Notes: generated by a model from the sequence alone, not told the origin. DNA of 64,000 bases from Eggerthella sp. YY7918 (GCF_000270285.1 NC_015738.1:1550001-1614000); one strand, 5' to 3'. Positions 34,154-47,442 are shown, counted from the first letter of the stretch. Numbers and translations: made by a program.

Positions 34154-34723
34154 TCACTCGCGGATCGCGCGCTCCTTCTTGAGGCGGCCGATGTGGCGCG
34201 TGATGCGGATGGTTTGAACGACCAGCGCAACCGTGATAATAACCAGAGCTATCACAATAGCAAAGTACACAGGCCCCAACACTTGCTTGAAATCGGGCGA
34301 GTAGATATGGCCGTAAGCGATGATCTGAAGCACAACCGCAAGCAGTTCTACGACAAGCACGGTAAGAAAGAGCCTGCGGATGCGACGCAGGTGCGCGACG
34401 CGCGAATCAAGATCGGAGAACAGATCGAAAGGACCATCCTCCGCGCGGCGACGAAAGTAGACCCAGCGGCCGCACGATGCCACCTGATCGATGCCCGCAT
34501 CTTCCATGAAGCGCAGATAGCGCTGGCTCTCCGCCACATTCGGCATACTTTTTAGCAACTCGAGCTTGTAGCGGTACTCCCCCGGCTCACCCTGATCGAA
34601 CACATAACGCACGCCGTTGGTGTCGACGAGGTTCCACCCGAGGGCGGCCATGTCGTTCAGCCAGCGCTCCTACCGCTCGAACCCCCACATCCAGAACACT
34701 TTGTGGATGACCTTCCGTTTCAT
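34154..34723 (-). pseudogene. DUF2812 membrane protein gene with an in-frame amber codon
   Basis: The full frame starts at an ATG at 34723 that overlaps the padR stop (ATGA) and reads MKRKVIHKVFWMWGFER, TAG (34670-34672), ERWLNDMAALGWNLVD and on to 34154, 189 sense codons in all. The family typically has FExEExWLN here, so the amber sits in a conserved Glu-rich step, one base from GAG. No other lesion is present. The C-terminal part has two membrane helices (about 116-137 and 151-172). Reinitiation at the ATG at 34651 would give 165 residues lacking the conserved start. PadR-DUF2812 pairs are common in Gram-positives. Confidence 0.75.
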
Positions 34724-35037
34724 CGCGACCATCCTTCCACAACGCGCTCCCCGTTTTCCAAAAGCTCACGCAAGCGAGCCAGTTCAGCCTCAACAACGCT
34801 ACGACCTGCGACGGTGATACGGTACTCACGCTTGCGCCCGCCGCCGCTTGCGGGTACCTCTTCGATCCAACCCTTCTCCACCAGTGTTCCGAGCACGCCG
34901 TAGAGCGTACCCGCTGCCAGGCGCACGCGACCGTCGCTGAGCGCCTCAGCGTTCTGCATGATGCCGTAACCATGCAGCGGCTCATCAAGCGAGAGGAGGA
35001 TATAGAACACCGCTTCCGTGAGCGCAATCGGTTCCAT
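34720..35037 (-). CDS. PadR-family transcriptional regulator
   Basis: Short PadR regulator of 105 residues: winged helix with HGYGIMQNAEAL and LAAGTLYGVLGTLVEKGWIEE, followed by the basic wing GGGRKREYRIT. It overlaps the DUF2812 gene by four bases and lies under a strong promoter that carries palindromes of the TATATCGG type, so autorepression of the pair is expected. The ligand is unknown. Confidence 0.9.
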   Translation of the reverse strand: MEPIALTEAVFYILLSLDEPLHGYGIMQNAEALSDGRVRLAAGTLYGVLGTLVEKGWIEEVPASGGGRKREYRITVAGRSVVEAELARLRELLENGERVVEGWSR

Positions 35038-35068
35038 GGCACTCCCTTCCTCTTATATCTGCTTCCGT

Positions 35069-35116
35069 TATATCGTGTACCGACATATTTATATCGGATG
35101 CCGATATACTTGTCAA
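35069..35116 (-). promoter_or_regulatory. padR promoter with palindromic operators
   Basis: Minus strand: TTGACA (35111-35116), 17-base spacer, TATAAA (35088-35093). A perfect palindrome TATATCGG-3-CCGATATA (35090-35108) fills the spacer and touches the -10; a weaker copy (ATATCG-5-CGACATAT, 35069-35087) lies just downstream. This is the usual design of a self-repressed PadR gene. Confidence 0.75.
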
Positions 35117-35277
35117 GCTGAAAGGACTTTTTGTCGCGGGGGGAAGGCGTTTTCTGTTATTCCTGCCAAAATGCCACGGAGCGTAGCATTTTAGGGGCGG
35201 ATGCTATGCTCAGTTGCTTGCATCGGCAGACTCGCCTTGCCATGATGGGGCGGTCGAAACGAACAAAGGAGGCCATT

Positions 35278-36186
35278 ATGTTGGCGGAAAATATTAGGGC
35301 ACGACGTATGCAGGCAGGCTTGTCGCAGGAGCAGTTGGCTGAGCAGCTGCAGGTGTCGCGGCAAGCAGTGACGAAGTGGGAAACGGGCGCAGGAATCCCG
35401 GACATCGAGAACCTCAGGGCCATCGCGGCGCTGTTCGGTATCTCAATTGACGAGTTGCTGGGTGACGCGAGCGAGAACACTGCGACATGCGGTCATTTGC
35501 ACGAGAGCGTGACCGAATACGATATTGACGGCGAGAAGCGTTTCGACATTGCCTTTGCAGGTGCTGCCTGCGTGATGATCGAAGGCAGCGACAGCGAGAA
35601 GGTGCGCGTTGAGCTGGCGTCCGACACCATTTCCGACGTGCAGCGCGTCTGCAAGGTGAAGATCGACGACATTCGCAAACGCATCGACATCGACGTGAAG
35701 CGACTTGAAGGGCTGTCGGAGACGAAGGCCAAAGAGGGGCTGCGCATCACCGTGCGCCTCCCCCAGCGCTACGTGGACGAAGTTGAGCTTGCCGGCAATG
35801 CGGTGTCCCTTGTCGTGCGGCACCTCGCGACCGAGCGTTTCGAGTTTACGGGCAAGCTAAGCGCAATGGAGCTAGACGATGTGTCGGGCCACGTCGAGCT
35901 GAACTGCAACGACGACCTGGACATTCGCTGCACTGCGTTCGAAGGACGCTTGGACGTGAACCAGCTCTCTGCTACCTCGAAGTTGCACATCTCGGAGGGC
36001 ACACCCTTCGAAAGCGTCGTGCACGGTATTGGCAACTGCATCCTGTACGAATGCGCCGGCGCGCCCTGTGACGACTTCTCACTCCACAGTGACGAAGCCG
36101 CCGCATGCAACACCGTGATCGAGTTGAACGGCATGCGGAGCGAACTCACCATCAGTACTGTCATGTCGGGCGCGTGTGCTTCGTGA
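35278..36186 (+). CDS. XRE regulator fused to a beta-rich DUF4097-like domain
   Basis: Protein of 302 residues: an N-terminal helix-turn-helix (LSQEQLAEQLQVSRQAVTKW) and a C-terminal region of repeating short strands (ITVRLPQRYVDEVELAGNAV, ELDDVSGHVELNCNDDLDIR) like the DUF4097/DUF2807 beta-helix found in putative adhesins and anti-sigma-linked proteins. AAAGGAGG lies five bases before the ATG at 35278. Its stop overlaps the CPBP gene start as GTGA. Confidence 0.75.
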   Translation: MLAENIRARRMQAGLSQEQLAEQLQVSRQAVTKWETGAGIPDIENLRAIAALFGISIDELLGDASENTATCGHLHESVTEYDIDGEKRFDIAFAGAACVMIEGSDSEKVRVELASDTISDVQRVCKVKIDDIRKRIDIDVKRLEGLSETKAKEGLRITVRLPQRYVDEVELAGNAVSLVVRHLATERFEFTGKLSAMELDDVSGHVELNCNDDLDIRCTAFEGRLDVNQLSATSKLHISEGTPFESVVHGIGNCILYECAGAPCDDFSLHSDEAAACNTVIELNGMRSELTISTVMSGACAS

Positions 36187-37190
36187 CGACCGCAAGCCCC
36201 GCCGCTCCCAAGACTCCCGTCGTCCCCTATCGCTACCAGCCCTTCCGCTACTACACTATCGTGTTCGGCCTCACATGGGCGTTCTGGATCGCCGCCATCT
36301 TCGCGAGCGCAAGCACGAATGTAGTAGCGGAAGGCTCCGAAGACGGCGCAGGCCTGTCGCTCACGCTCATGTTCCTCGGCCTGTGCGTACCGGCTGTTAC
36401 CTCTATCGTTTTCGTCATGGCGTCTGGTAGCCCGGAGCTCAAACGTGACCTCAAGCGCAAACTTATCGGCTTCCACCACATCAAACCCGTCGTCATCGTC
36501 GAGGCCATCGCGCTGTTCGGAGGGATCATCGCGGTGTCCATTCTCGCATCGACGCTGATAGGGCAGCCGCTTTCGCAGTTCTCGTTCACGGAGGGATTCT
36601 CGTTTTCCATCGCGGGCACCTCAGCGCTGCTGACCATACTCGTGGCTTCGGTAATCGAGGAAGTGGGTTGGCGCGGCTACGGCGAGGACGCCATCGCGCA
36701 GTACCATCCATGGTTTCGCGAGTCGCTCATCTTCGGCATCGTGTGGGCGTGCTGGCACCTGCCGCTGTTCTTCATTCCCGGCACCTACCATGCAGGGCTG
36801 CTTGATCTCGGGTACGGCTACACGCTAAACTTCCTGGTCAGCGTCGTGCCGCTCGGGTTTCTCACCACCTGGGTCTACGCGAAGAACAACCGCAGCATGC
36901 TCGCGTGCATCGTGTTTCACCTGTTCGTGAACTTCTTCCAAGAGAAGATCGCACTCACCCCGGAGACGAAATGCATCGAGACGGCAGTAATCACGGTGGC
37001 GGCGGTGCTCGTGGTGCTGGCGAACCGCGACCTGTTCTTTGAGACGCGCCATGTGGGCGGGTTGCTTGCGTACCGCGCGGACGAAGCAAAGGGCGAATCG
37101 GAATCGTTTCTTGCACGCGAGGCGTCCATGAGGCACCATAAGGACACGTCGCAATCGGAGGAGTCCCATGAAGAAACTGCCACCCCTTGA
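36183..37190 (+). CDS. CPBP-family intramembrane metalloprotease
   Basis: Polytopic protein of 335 residues. The Abi/CPBP motifs are intact: EEVGWRGYGED (Glu-Glu and Arg), FGIVWACWHLPLFF (His), and a third His in FHLFVNFF. Family members act in prenyl-protein processing, bacteriocin immunity or signalling. The GTG at 36183 overlaps the XRE stop by four bases, so the two are coupled and the regulator may control the protease. Confidence 0.8.
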   Translation: MTTASPAAPKTPVVPYRYQPFRYYTIVFGLTWAFWIAAIFASASTNVVAEGSEDGAGLSLTLMFLGLCVPAVTSIVFVMASGSPELKRDLKRKLIGFHHIKPVVIVEAIALFGGIIAVSILASTLIGQPLSQFSFTEGFSFSIAGTSALLTILVASVIEEVGWRGYGEDAIAQYHPWFRESLIFGIVWACWHLPLFFIPGTYHAGLLDLGYGYTLNFLVSVVPLGFLTTWVYAKNNRSMLACIVFHLFVNFFQEKIALTPETKCIETAVITVAAVLVVLANRDLFFETRHVGGLLAYRADEAKGESESFLAREASMRHHKDTSQSEESHEETATP

Positions 37191-37635
37191 GAAAGTGTAC
37201 GAAGCCTGGAGCGCGCTTGCCGACGGGCGCGTGAGCATGTGCGTGGACGAGCAGCGCGCGACCGTCGCGTCGTCAAACGGACAGAAAGAGTACACGGTTG
37301 CGTGGGACGCTGACGGACGCGTGTGCTCGTCGAACGACAACGCCACGTATTGGCAGGGATACGCTGGCTATCCTGTACTTGCTGTACTTATGGAGCAGGG
37401 GCACCTGCCGCTCGATCACGCGGCCGCCGAAGCGTTCGCTGACGTGAACTGGACTGAGCTCAACGAACGCTTCAAGCACGACTACGCTGCCGCCGTCGCG
37501 CACGTCGTGGATGAGCGCGGGCTCGACGGCGCAAAGCTCGACGAGGCTGCTCACACCGTTTTGGATGCCCTCGCCGCCCTCGACCTCACCATCAAGCGCG
37601 GTTCCGTATGCCCACCCAAGTCGAAGAAGGCGTAA
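37168..37635 (+). CDS. Hypothetical cytoplasmic protein
   Basis: Protein of 155 residues without a recognised family or membrane segment; MKKLPPLEKVYEAWSAL opens a mixed alpha/beta sequence rich in Ala. It overlaps the CPBP gene by 23 bases and has GGAGGAGTCCC before its ATG, so it belongs to the same transcript. Confidence 0.65.
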   Translation: MKKLPPLEKVYEAWSALADGRVSMCVDEQRATVASSNGQKEYTVAWDADGRVCSSNDNATYWQGYAGYPVLAVLMEQGHLPLDHAAAEAFADVNWTELNERFKHDYAAAVAHVVDERGLDGAKLDEAAHTVLDALAALDLTIKRGSVCPPKSKKA

Positions 37636-37761
37636 GCCATGCGGATATGTGACAGCGCTCCTCCCCATTTGGCAGGAGCGGTGCTCTACTGGCACGAGTG
37701 GGGACAAACCTGCTGTTATACTGGCTGCGGCATAACCGTAAGTCTTTGAAAGGCGGCCGAC

Positions 37762-38856
37762 ATGGGCGAAGCCGACGTATGTGCTGCAGATACCTCTGCC
37801 CCCGACGAACCCACCGACATGTCCATCACATCGGTTGAAGACGAACCTGCTGCTTCTGCCGCAGAGGCATCCGCCCCGACCTCGTCTTCCCTTTCCAAGC
37901 TTCGTGTAGCGCGTGGTCTTTTGATTGTTGGGGCCCTTTTGCTTGTGGTTGCGATTCCCTTCCTATGGGTGAACAACCTGATCGCGAGCAACGATGCGTG
38001 GCTTGCCGCAACAGCGCCGCTTGCAGCTGACCCAACAATCCAGGCTGAGGTTGCCGATCTTGCGGCTCAAGCCGTCTCTGAGAACGTGCAGATCGGCCGC
38101 GTCGCGGAAGAGCATTTGCCCGACAACTTCAAGTTCCTTGCCGTACCTCTTGCTTCGTTTGCAAACGAGGTGATTCATGAGGAAGCCCTCAACCTGGTAC
38201 AGTCGCCGCAGTTCTACACGCTCTGGACGAAGCTGAGCACCGCTGCCCATGGGGCGCTGACGATGCTTGACGAAGGCAGCGGGCCAAAGGGCATGATCGA
38301 CATCAACGAAGGCGAAGTTTCCTTTGATGTCGGCGAGTTGGCCGGCGCGCTGCGCGAGCGACTTGCGAGCAAGGGATACTCCTTCGCAGCAGAGGGCCAA
38401 GAGCGGCTTGAAGACACCCGCGTTGTGCTGCTGGATTCACCCGCGTTGGCAAGCGCTCAGTCGGTGCTAAGCCTGGTAGAGGCGGTGGCGTTCGGCCTGC
38501 TCATAGGAGGTGTGGCGCTAGTGGTTGTTGGGCTGTGGCTTACCACTGACCGGCGTCGCGGCGGAATGCTTGCAGCGGGTACGTACATTGCAGGCATCAT
38601 TGTCGTGCTCATCGCACTCGGAATTGCGCAACCGGCCATAGCATCGGCCGTCGCTCCCATGGGAGGCACCATGGCAGCAGCAGTCGCAGCAGCTCTCGCC
38701 ATCGTGCTTGCGCCGCTGCAAGGAATCCTCGCTTGGGGCATCGTCCTTGCCGCCATCGTCTGTACGATCCTATTCCTCCGCGGTCCTTCAAAGCCGGCGT
38801 GTGCCATTCGCGCTGCGTACGGAAACATCGTTTCGCAAGTCTCTTTGCATACCTAA
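37762..38856 (+). CDS. Hypothetical membrane protein with large extracytoplasmic loop
   Basis: Protein of 364 residues: acidic N-terminus, one helix at about 52-74, a soluble loop of about 165 residues, then four helices (about 238-262, 273-292, 297-320 and 322-340). Such a one-plus-four layout recalls actinobacterial integral membrane proteins of unknown role. GAAAGGCGG precedes the ATG. It stands alone, 126 bases after the previous gene. Confidence 0.6.
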   Translation: MGEADVCAADTSAPDEPTDMSITSVEDEPAASAAEASAPTSSSLSKLRVARGLLIVGALLLVVAIPFLWVNNLIASNDAWLAATAPLAADPTIQAEVADLAAQAVSENVQIGRVAEEHLPDNFKFLAVPLASFANEVIHEEALNLVQSPQFYTLWTKLSTAAHGALTMLDEGSGPKGMIDINEGEVSFDVGELAGALRERLASKGYSFAAEGQERLEDTRVVLLDSPALASAQSVLSLVEAVAFGLLIGGVALVVVGLWLTTDRRRGGMLAAGTYIAGIIVVLIALGIAQPAIASAVAPMGGTMAAAVAAALAIVLAPLQGILAWGIVLAAIVCTILFLRGPSKPACAIRAAYGNIVSQVSLHT

Positions 38857-39029
38857 CTTCGCACAGATCTTCATCATAGATGAGAATTTGCCGTCACTCG
38901 AGATCCTTCGACTGCACAGGATAACAGAAGGAAGAATTTGTCTTACATCAATCCCCTACAATAAGCTCATCAGCAACGTAGTCTTGATGATATGCTTGTT
39001 ACACAGAAAAAGTCGACGAAGGGATTCGC

Positions 39030-39539
39030 ATGAGGGTAGCTGTTTTTGTTGATGGAGCCAATTATTTCTTTATGCAAAGAAATCTAGGGTGGCACATCGA
39101 TGCCAAGAAGTTGCTTACCTTTTGCGAACGTTACGGGGAGTTGGAAGATGCCTATTACTACATCGGCACCGATGCTCCGCCAGAGGCCCAACAGCAGGCG
39201 TACCTCAACGCATTAGCCAATATGGGATACTCGCTTGTGACAAAGAACATCAAGACAATTCACGATGCAGAGACCGGCGATCTGAAGCAAAAGGCCAATC
39301 TAGACATCGAAATAGTATTAGACATGTTCAATACGATCGATAATTACGACATGGCCATTCTCGTAAGCGGCGATGGAGATTTCGAAAGAGCTCTCGAACT
39401 GCTAAGAGCGCGTGGAAAGAAATTCAAAGTTATTGCCACTTCATCAATGGTGGCCAAAGAAATCCGTAGCTTGTGCGGCATGCATTACATCGACTTTCAA
39501 GACATCAAAGAGCAGGTAGAAAAAACGCGGACAAAGTAA
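39030..39539 (+). CDS. NYN-domain (LabA/DUF88) putative nuclease
   Basis: PIN-like fold protein of 169 residues: VAVFVDGANYFF with the first acidic residue, KANLDIEIVLDMF and ILVSGDGDFERALELLRARG with the others, the NYN active-site pattern for metal-dependent RNases. GAAGGGA lies before the ATG; a TACAAT -10 is at 38959-38964. Its bases are AT-richer than those of carB next door, hinting at later arrival. Confidence 0.85.
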   Translation: MRVAVFVDGANYFFMQRNLGWHIDAKKLLTFCERYGELEDAYYYIGTDAPPEAQQQAYLNALANMGYSLVTKNIKTIHDAETGDLKQKANLDIEIVLDMFNTIDNYDMAILVSGDGDFERALELLRARGKKFKVIATSSMVAKEIRSLCGMHYIDFQDIKEQVEKTRTK

Positions 39540-39552
39540 ATCTGCCCAAAAC

Positions 39553-39590
39553 GTACGGCCTGTCTGATGCACGCACCAGGCAGGCCGTAC
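39553..39590. terminator. Bidirectional terminator between the NYN gene and carB
   Basis: Ten-base perfect stem GTACGGCCTG / CAGGCCGTAC with an 18-base loop. AATTTCT follows on the plus strand and GTTTTG on the minus strand, serving both converging genes. Confidence 0.7.
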
Positions 39591-39595
39591 AATTT

Positions 39596-42835
<3,240 letters not shown>

Positions 42836-42837
42836 GT

Positions 42838-44238
42838 TTACCGCCCCCCTTCCGTCGTCGTCACCGTTGCTCCCGGCACCGTCGCTTGCTGCGCGCCGAA
42901 CGTCCAGCCGGCGAGACGATCTTCAGCGATGTCGATGTCGAGATAGTCGGCGCGCCCGTCCATCAAACGCATGAAGGCCGTAAACAGGTAATGCGCATCG
43001 GTCGGACCCGGCGAGGCCTCAGGATGGTATTGGACGCTAAACGCAGGGATATCCAGAAATGCAATACCTTCAGCTGTGCCGTCGTTCAGGTTCACATGAG
43101 TGAGTCGAATGCGGCCGAAATGCTCGTTCTGAACAACGGGTGCGATATGGGCATTCGCCCAGAAACGCAGGTCATCCTCATGCCCCTTGAAACCGCCCGA
43201 CAATTCCGGTACAAGCTCGCCCAGACTTGGGAACAAAAGACCGAAGCCATGGTTTTGCGCCGTTATCTCCACACGACCGGTCAGCAGGTTCATAACGGGA
43301 TGGTTGCCGCCGCGGTGCCCGAACTTGAGCTTCTCGATAGCGGCACCTGCAGCCTTCGAGATCATCTGATGCCCCAAGCAGATACCGAACACAGGAACGT
43401 TCCCCAGCAGCTGCTCAACCTGCGTATACGTATCCTCAACCGCTTCAGGGTCGCCGGGACCGTTGCTCAAAAACACGCCATCGGGCTCCATCGCCAGAAC
43501 ATCGGCAGCCGGCGTATTCCAGGGAACTGCGGTAACGTCGCAACCTGCACGGACAAGGTTCTCCAGAATGGAGCGTTTTGCGCCGCAATCGTAGGCAACC
43601 ACCTTGCAGCGCGCCTGCGGCACCGCCGCAAGGGCAAACTGCTGACTTTTCGGCAGCTCATCAGCGCCGAAGTGATATGGCTCATCGCACGACACCGTGG
43701 CTGCTAAGTTCACGCCCACGATCGACTCGCTCGCACGTACCTTCGCAAGCAAACTCGCCTCATCGGCATCAATCGTCGAGAGCACCGCACGCTGCGCCCC
43801 ATGATCACGCACATGCCGCACGAGCGCGCGAGTATCTACACCTTCCAAAGCTACCACGCCATGTTCACGCAGGTAGTCGGGCAGCGTAAGTTCACTGCGC
43901 CAGTTCGACGGCATGGCACACATATCGCGCACCACAAGCCCGCGCAGCGCCGGCGTATGGGCCTGACAGTCATCGCGACTGACCCCATAGTTGCCGATTT
44001 GCGGATATGTCATTGTTATAATCTGTCCGGCGTACGACGGGTCGGTAATTACCTCAAGGTAACCCTCAAGCGACGTGTTAAAGCAAATCTCGCCGTACAC
44101 CTCCCCTGTCGCCGCGCACGACGTACCGCGAAACACCGCACCATCTTCCAACACGAGAATCGCCGGTGTGCCTGCCGGCTTCGACGTTCCCCCCAACAAC
44201 CGCTCGCTGATCTGGCTCAAAGCTTGTATCCTTCCCAT
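42838..44238 (-). CDS. carA: Carbamoyl-phosphate synthase small subunit
   Basis: Glutamine amidotransferase subunit. The Cys-His-Glu triad is visible as FGICLGHQM and [11 protein letters not shown]; the N-terminal domain starts at [12 protein letters not shown]. About 25 residues precede that, more than usual; the ATG at 44238 lies 15 bases after a terminator T-run and has no Shine-Dalgarno, so the exact start is uncertain. A PyrR loop and terminator precede it. Confidence 0.93.
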   Translation of the reverse strand: MGRIQALSQISERLLGGTSKPAGTPAILVLEDGAVFRGTSCAATGEVYGEICFNTSLEGYLEVITDPSYAGQIITMTYPQIGNYGVSRDDCQAHTPALRGLVVRDMCAMPSNWRSELTLPDYLREHGVVALEGVDTRALVRHVRDHGAQRAVLSTIDADEASLLAKVRASESIVGVNLAATVSCDEPYHFGADELPKSQQFALAAVPQARCKVVAYDCGAKRSILENLVRAGCDVTAVPWNTPAADVLAMEPDGVFLSNGPGDPEAVEDTYTQVEQLLGNVPVFGICLGHQMISKAAGAAIEKLKFGHRGGNHPVMNLLTGRVEITAQNHGFGLLFPSLGELVPELSGGFKGHEDDLRFWANAHIAPVVQNEHFGRIRLTHVNLNDGTAEGIAFLDIPAFSVQYHPEASPGPTDAHYLFTAFMRLMDGRADYLDIDIAEDRLAGWTFGAQQATVPGATVTTTEGGR

Positions 44239-44252
44239 CTGGCAGCATATAT

Positions 44253-44284
44253 AAAAAAGCGCCTCCGTCTCTAAGACGCGGCGC
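44253..44284 (-). terminator. Attenuator terminator in the carA leader
   Basis: Minus-strand stem GCGCC-G-CGTCT, TAG loop, AGACG-GA-GGCGC, followed by six T. It stands between the PyrR loop and the carA start and would stop transcription when PyrR is bound. Confidence 0.85.
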
Positions 44285-44309
44285 AAACGTGCGGAAAGTA
44301 TGCTGCGCA

Positions 44310-44356
44310 CCTTGTCGGTCTCTCCGTACCGCCCTTAAAGGTCGAACGCTAGTATA
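44310..44356 (-). promoter_or_regulatory. PyrR-binding loop and -10 of carA
   Basis: Minus-strand transcript from 44341 to 44310 reads CCUUUAA...GGUACGGAGAGACC...AAGG: the PyrR anti-antiterminator with its conserved GAGAG loop between GGU/ACC and CCUU/AAGG stems. A TATACT -10 (44351-44356) lies ten bases upstream. It differs at only three positions from the copy at 47516-47547. Confidence 0.85.
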
Positions 44357-44447
44357 CGCCTAAACCGCAAATTGAGTTTTAGAAATGCAGATTTTTCAGG
44401 TAATTGATTCGAAATATGCAGTTTTAGAACTTTGCATGAGTCGCGGA

Positions 44448-44485
44448 AAGTAAAGAACCCGCATCGGGCGAGCAATGCGGGTTCC
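44448..44485 (-). terminator. Terminator after pyrC
   Basis: Ten-base perfect stem GAACCCGCAT / ATGCGGGTTC (44456-44485) followed on the minus strand by TTTACTTT. It ends the pyrR-pyrB-pyrC transcript before the carA promoter. Confidence 0.85.
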
Positions 44486-44513
44486 TAGTGTTCAGATTTG
44501 ACGTAGGTCGACG

Positions 44514-45806
44514 TTACTCGACGATAGCGCCGTCTTCCAAGGTGGCGTAGCCGCCTACGTATACGTCGGTGGCGCGGCCGGTGAGCTCAGCGCCAATGAA
44601 GCCGGAGTTCGTGGCCTTGCTGAAGAAGCCGTCAGCTTCCACCGTCCAGGCGGCCTCGGGATCGATGACCGTGAGGTCAGCGGTCACACCCGGTTCGAGG
44701 GCCACGCGCTCGACGCGCAGGATCTCGCGGGGCTTCGCGCTCATGAGCTCCACGGCGCGCTCCCAGCTGATGATGCCCGGCGCAACCAGGTTCGTGATAA
44801 CGAGCGCGAGCGAAGTCTCCAAGCCGATCATGCCGAAGGGTGCCAGCTCAAACTCGCAGTTCTTCTCATAGTGCGTGTGCGGCGCGTGGTCGGTCACGAT
44901 GGCGTCCACGGTGCCGTCTTTCACGCCTTCCACCAGCGCGGCCGCATCTTCAGCCGTGCGCAGCGGCGGGTTCACCTTGAGGAAGGTGTTGTAGTCGTCA
45001 CCGATGGCGTCCTCGGTAAGGAACAGGTGGTGCGGGGTCACTTCGCAGGTCACGGGCAGACCCTCGGCCTTCGCAGCGCGCACCAGGTCCAAGCCACGTG
45101 CGGTGGTCAGGTGCTGGATGTGCAGCGGACAGCCGGTCAAACGGCACAGAGCGATGTCACGAGCGATCTGGATTTCCTCACCCTCGGCCGGCCAGCCAAG
45201 CATGCCAAGGCGCGTGGAGGCCACACCCTCGTTCACCTGGCCGTCGCCCACCAAGTCCTCGTCCTGGCAGTGGCTCATGACCACGCGGTCGAACTGCGAG
45301 GCGTAGTCCATGACGCGGCGCATCATGCCCGCGCCCTGCACCCCGCGGCCGTCGTCCGTAAAAGCTACAGCACCGTGGGCCACCATGTCGCCCATCTCGG
45401 AGAGCGTCTCACCCTTGAGACCCTGCGAGCAGGAGCCGGCCACATGCACGCGGCACTTGCCGACGGCCGCCGCGCGTGCCTGCACGTACTCCACGCTTAC
45501 CGCGCTGTCGATGACGGGCTTTGTATTGGGCATGCAACACACCGCCGTAAAGCCGCCGTGAGCCGCGGCGCGCGTGCCGGAGGCGATGTCCTCCTTCTGC
45601 TCATAACCAGGCTCGCGCAGATGCACGTGCATGTCTACCAGGCCGGGCACCACAATCTTGCCGCCGAGGTCGCGCTCGACACCCTTCTCCATGGTCAGGC
45701 CGCTGCCGATCTCGACAATCTTGCCGTCGCGCACCAGGATGTCAGCCGTTTCGTTCAGACCGACCTGCGGGTCGATCACATGCGCATTCTTAAGCAGTAA
45801 GGCCAT
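44514..45806 (-). CDS. pyrC: Dihydroorotase
   Basis: Class I dihydroorotase of 430 residues. Metal ligands are in VDMHVHLREPG, VVMSHCQDEDL and LHIQHLTTARG, with Asp in AIVTDHAPHTHYEK; all are intact, so it should be active rather than a structural partner of PyrB. The ATG at 45806 follows GGAGG and overlaps pyrB by 17 bases. Confidence 0.95.
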   Translation of the reverse strand: MALLLKNAHVIDPQVGLNETADILVRDGKIVEIGSGLTMEKGVERDLGGKIVVPGLVDMHVHLREPGYEQKEDIASGTRAAAHGGFTAVCCMPNTKPVIDSAVSVEYVQARAAAVGKCRVHVAGSCSQGLKGETLSEMGDMVAHGAVAFTDDGRGVQGAGMMRRVMDYASQFDRVVMSHCQDEDLVGDGQVNEGVASTRLGMLGWPAEGEEIQIARDIALCRLTGCPLHIQHLTTARGLDLVRAAKAEGLPVTCEVTPHHLFLTEDAIGDDYNTFLKVNPPLRTAEDAAALVEGVKDGTVDAIVTDHAPHTHYEKNCEFELAPFGMIGLETSLALVITNLVAPGIISWERAVELMSAKPREILRVERVALEPGVTADLTVIDPEAAWTVEADGFFSKATNSGFIGAELTGRATDVYVGGYATLEDGAIVE

Positions 45807-46734
45807 CTTCGCTCCCTCCAAGCAGCAGGTACATTTCGGCCATGCGGGTCAAGATGCCCGCATAGACCTGATCGAGAATGACCGAGCGCTTCGGGTGATC
45901 GGCCATGTAGCTGTCCAGTTCGACGCCGCGGTTGATGGGGCCGGGATGACAGATGAGGGCATCGGGCTTCATGAGCGGCTCGCGCTCCTTCGTAAGACCG
46001 TAGAGCATGTTGTACTCACGCAGGCTGGGGTACGGCGCACCTTCCAGACGCTCGCGCTGAATGCGCAGCATGTACACCACATCCAGGTCGGGAAGCACTT
46101 CGTCAAGCTTCGTGGTCACATGATCGGCGCCCAAAACGTCGGGACGCGCAGGAAGCAGCGTAGGCGGCGCGATAACCGTTACCTCACAGCCCATGATCTT
46201 GAGTGCCGGGATCAGGCTGCCACACACACGAGAGTGGCCGATGTCGCCCACCACGCCCACCTTGAGGCCGTTGAGGTCGCCCTTGACTTCCCAGATGGAG
46301 TACAGGTCGAGCAGAGCCTGCGTCGGGTGCTGATGCTTGCCGTCACCCGCATCGATCACATGCGCGCCGGATACGTCGGCGATGAGGCGCGGCACGCCCG
46401 CGTGCTTGTCACGTACGATAATCATATCAATCTTGTAAGCACAGAGCGTCTCCACCGTGTCCACGAGGCTCTCGCCCTTCACCAAGGAGGTAGAGCTGCC
46501 ACCGAAGTTCAGGCTGTTCGCGGAAAGACGCTTTTCGGCGATCTCGAACGACGAGCGCGTACGCGTGGACGGCTCGTTGAACATGTTCACCACCGTGACA
46601 CCCTTCAAGGTAGGAACTTGCTTGATGCGACGCTCGTTGACTTCCTTGAATCGGGTGGCCGTCTCAAGAACTGTCATGATGTCATCAGCGGAATACTCCG
46701 TGATATCGATGAGGTGTTTGTGGTTGAAAGCCAT
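45790..46734 (-). CDS. pyrB: Aspartate carbamoyltransferase catalytic subunit
   Basis: Transfers carbamoyl phosphate to aspartate. Substrate motifs NEPSTRTRSSFE, DGKHQHPTQALLD and CHPGPINRGVELD are present. No pyrI regulatory subunit is in the window, so control is likely through PyrR. GGGAGGTGA precedes the ATG, three bases after pyrR. Confidence 0.96.
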   Translation of the reverse strand: MAFNHKHLIDITEYSADDIMTVLETATRFKEVNERRIKQVPTLKGVTVVNMFNEPSTRTRSSFEIAEKRLSANSLNFGGSSTSLVKGESLVDTVETLCAYKIDMIIVRDKHAGVPRLIADVSGAHVIDAGDGKHQHPTQALLDLYSIWEVKGDLNGLKVGVVGDIGHSRVCGSLIPALKIMGCEVTVIAPPTLLPARPDVLGADHVTTKLDEVLPDLDVVYMLRIQRERLEGAPYPSLREYNMLYGLTKEREPLMKPDALICHPGPINRGVELDSYMADHPKRSVILDQVYAGILTRMAEMYLLLGGSEDGLTA

Positions 46735-46737
46735 GGG

Positions 46738-47412
<675 letters not shown>

Positions 47413-47442
47413 CTACCACGCGGGCGTCTGCGCGAGGGCATG

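Noticed and set aside
11494-34672. Genome-wide reassignment of TAG (for example pyrrolysine or Gln)
   Set aside because: TAG is the normal end of the response regulator and pyrF genes, with nothing coding after it, so full reassignment is unlikely; partial suppression is left open in the findings.
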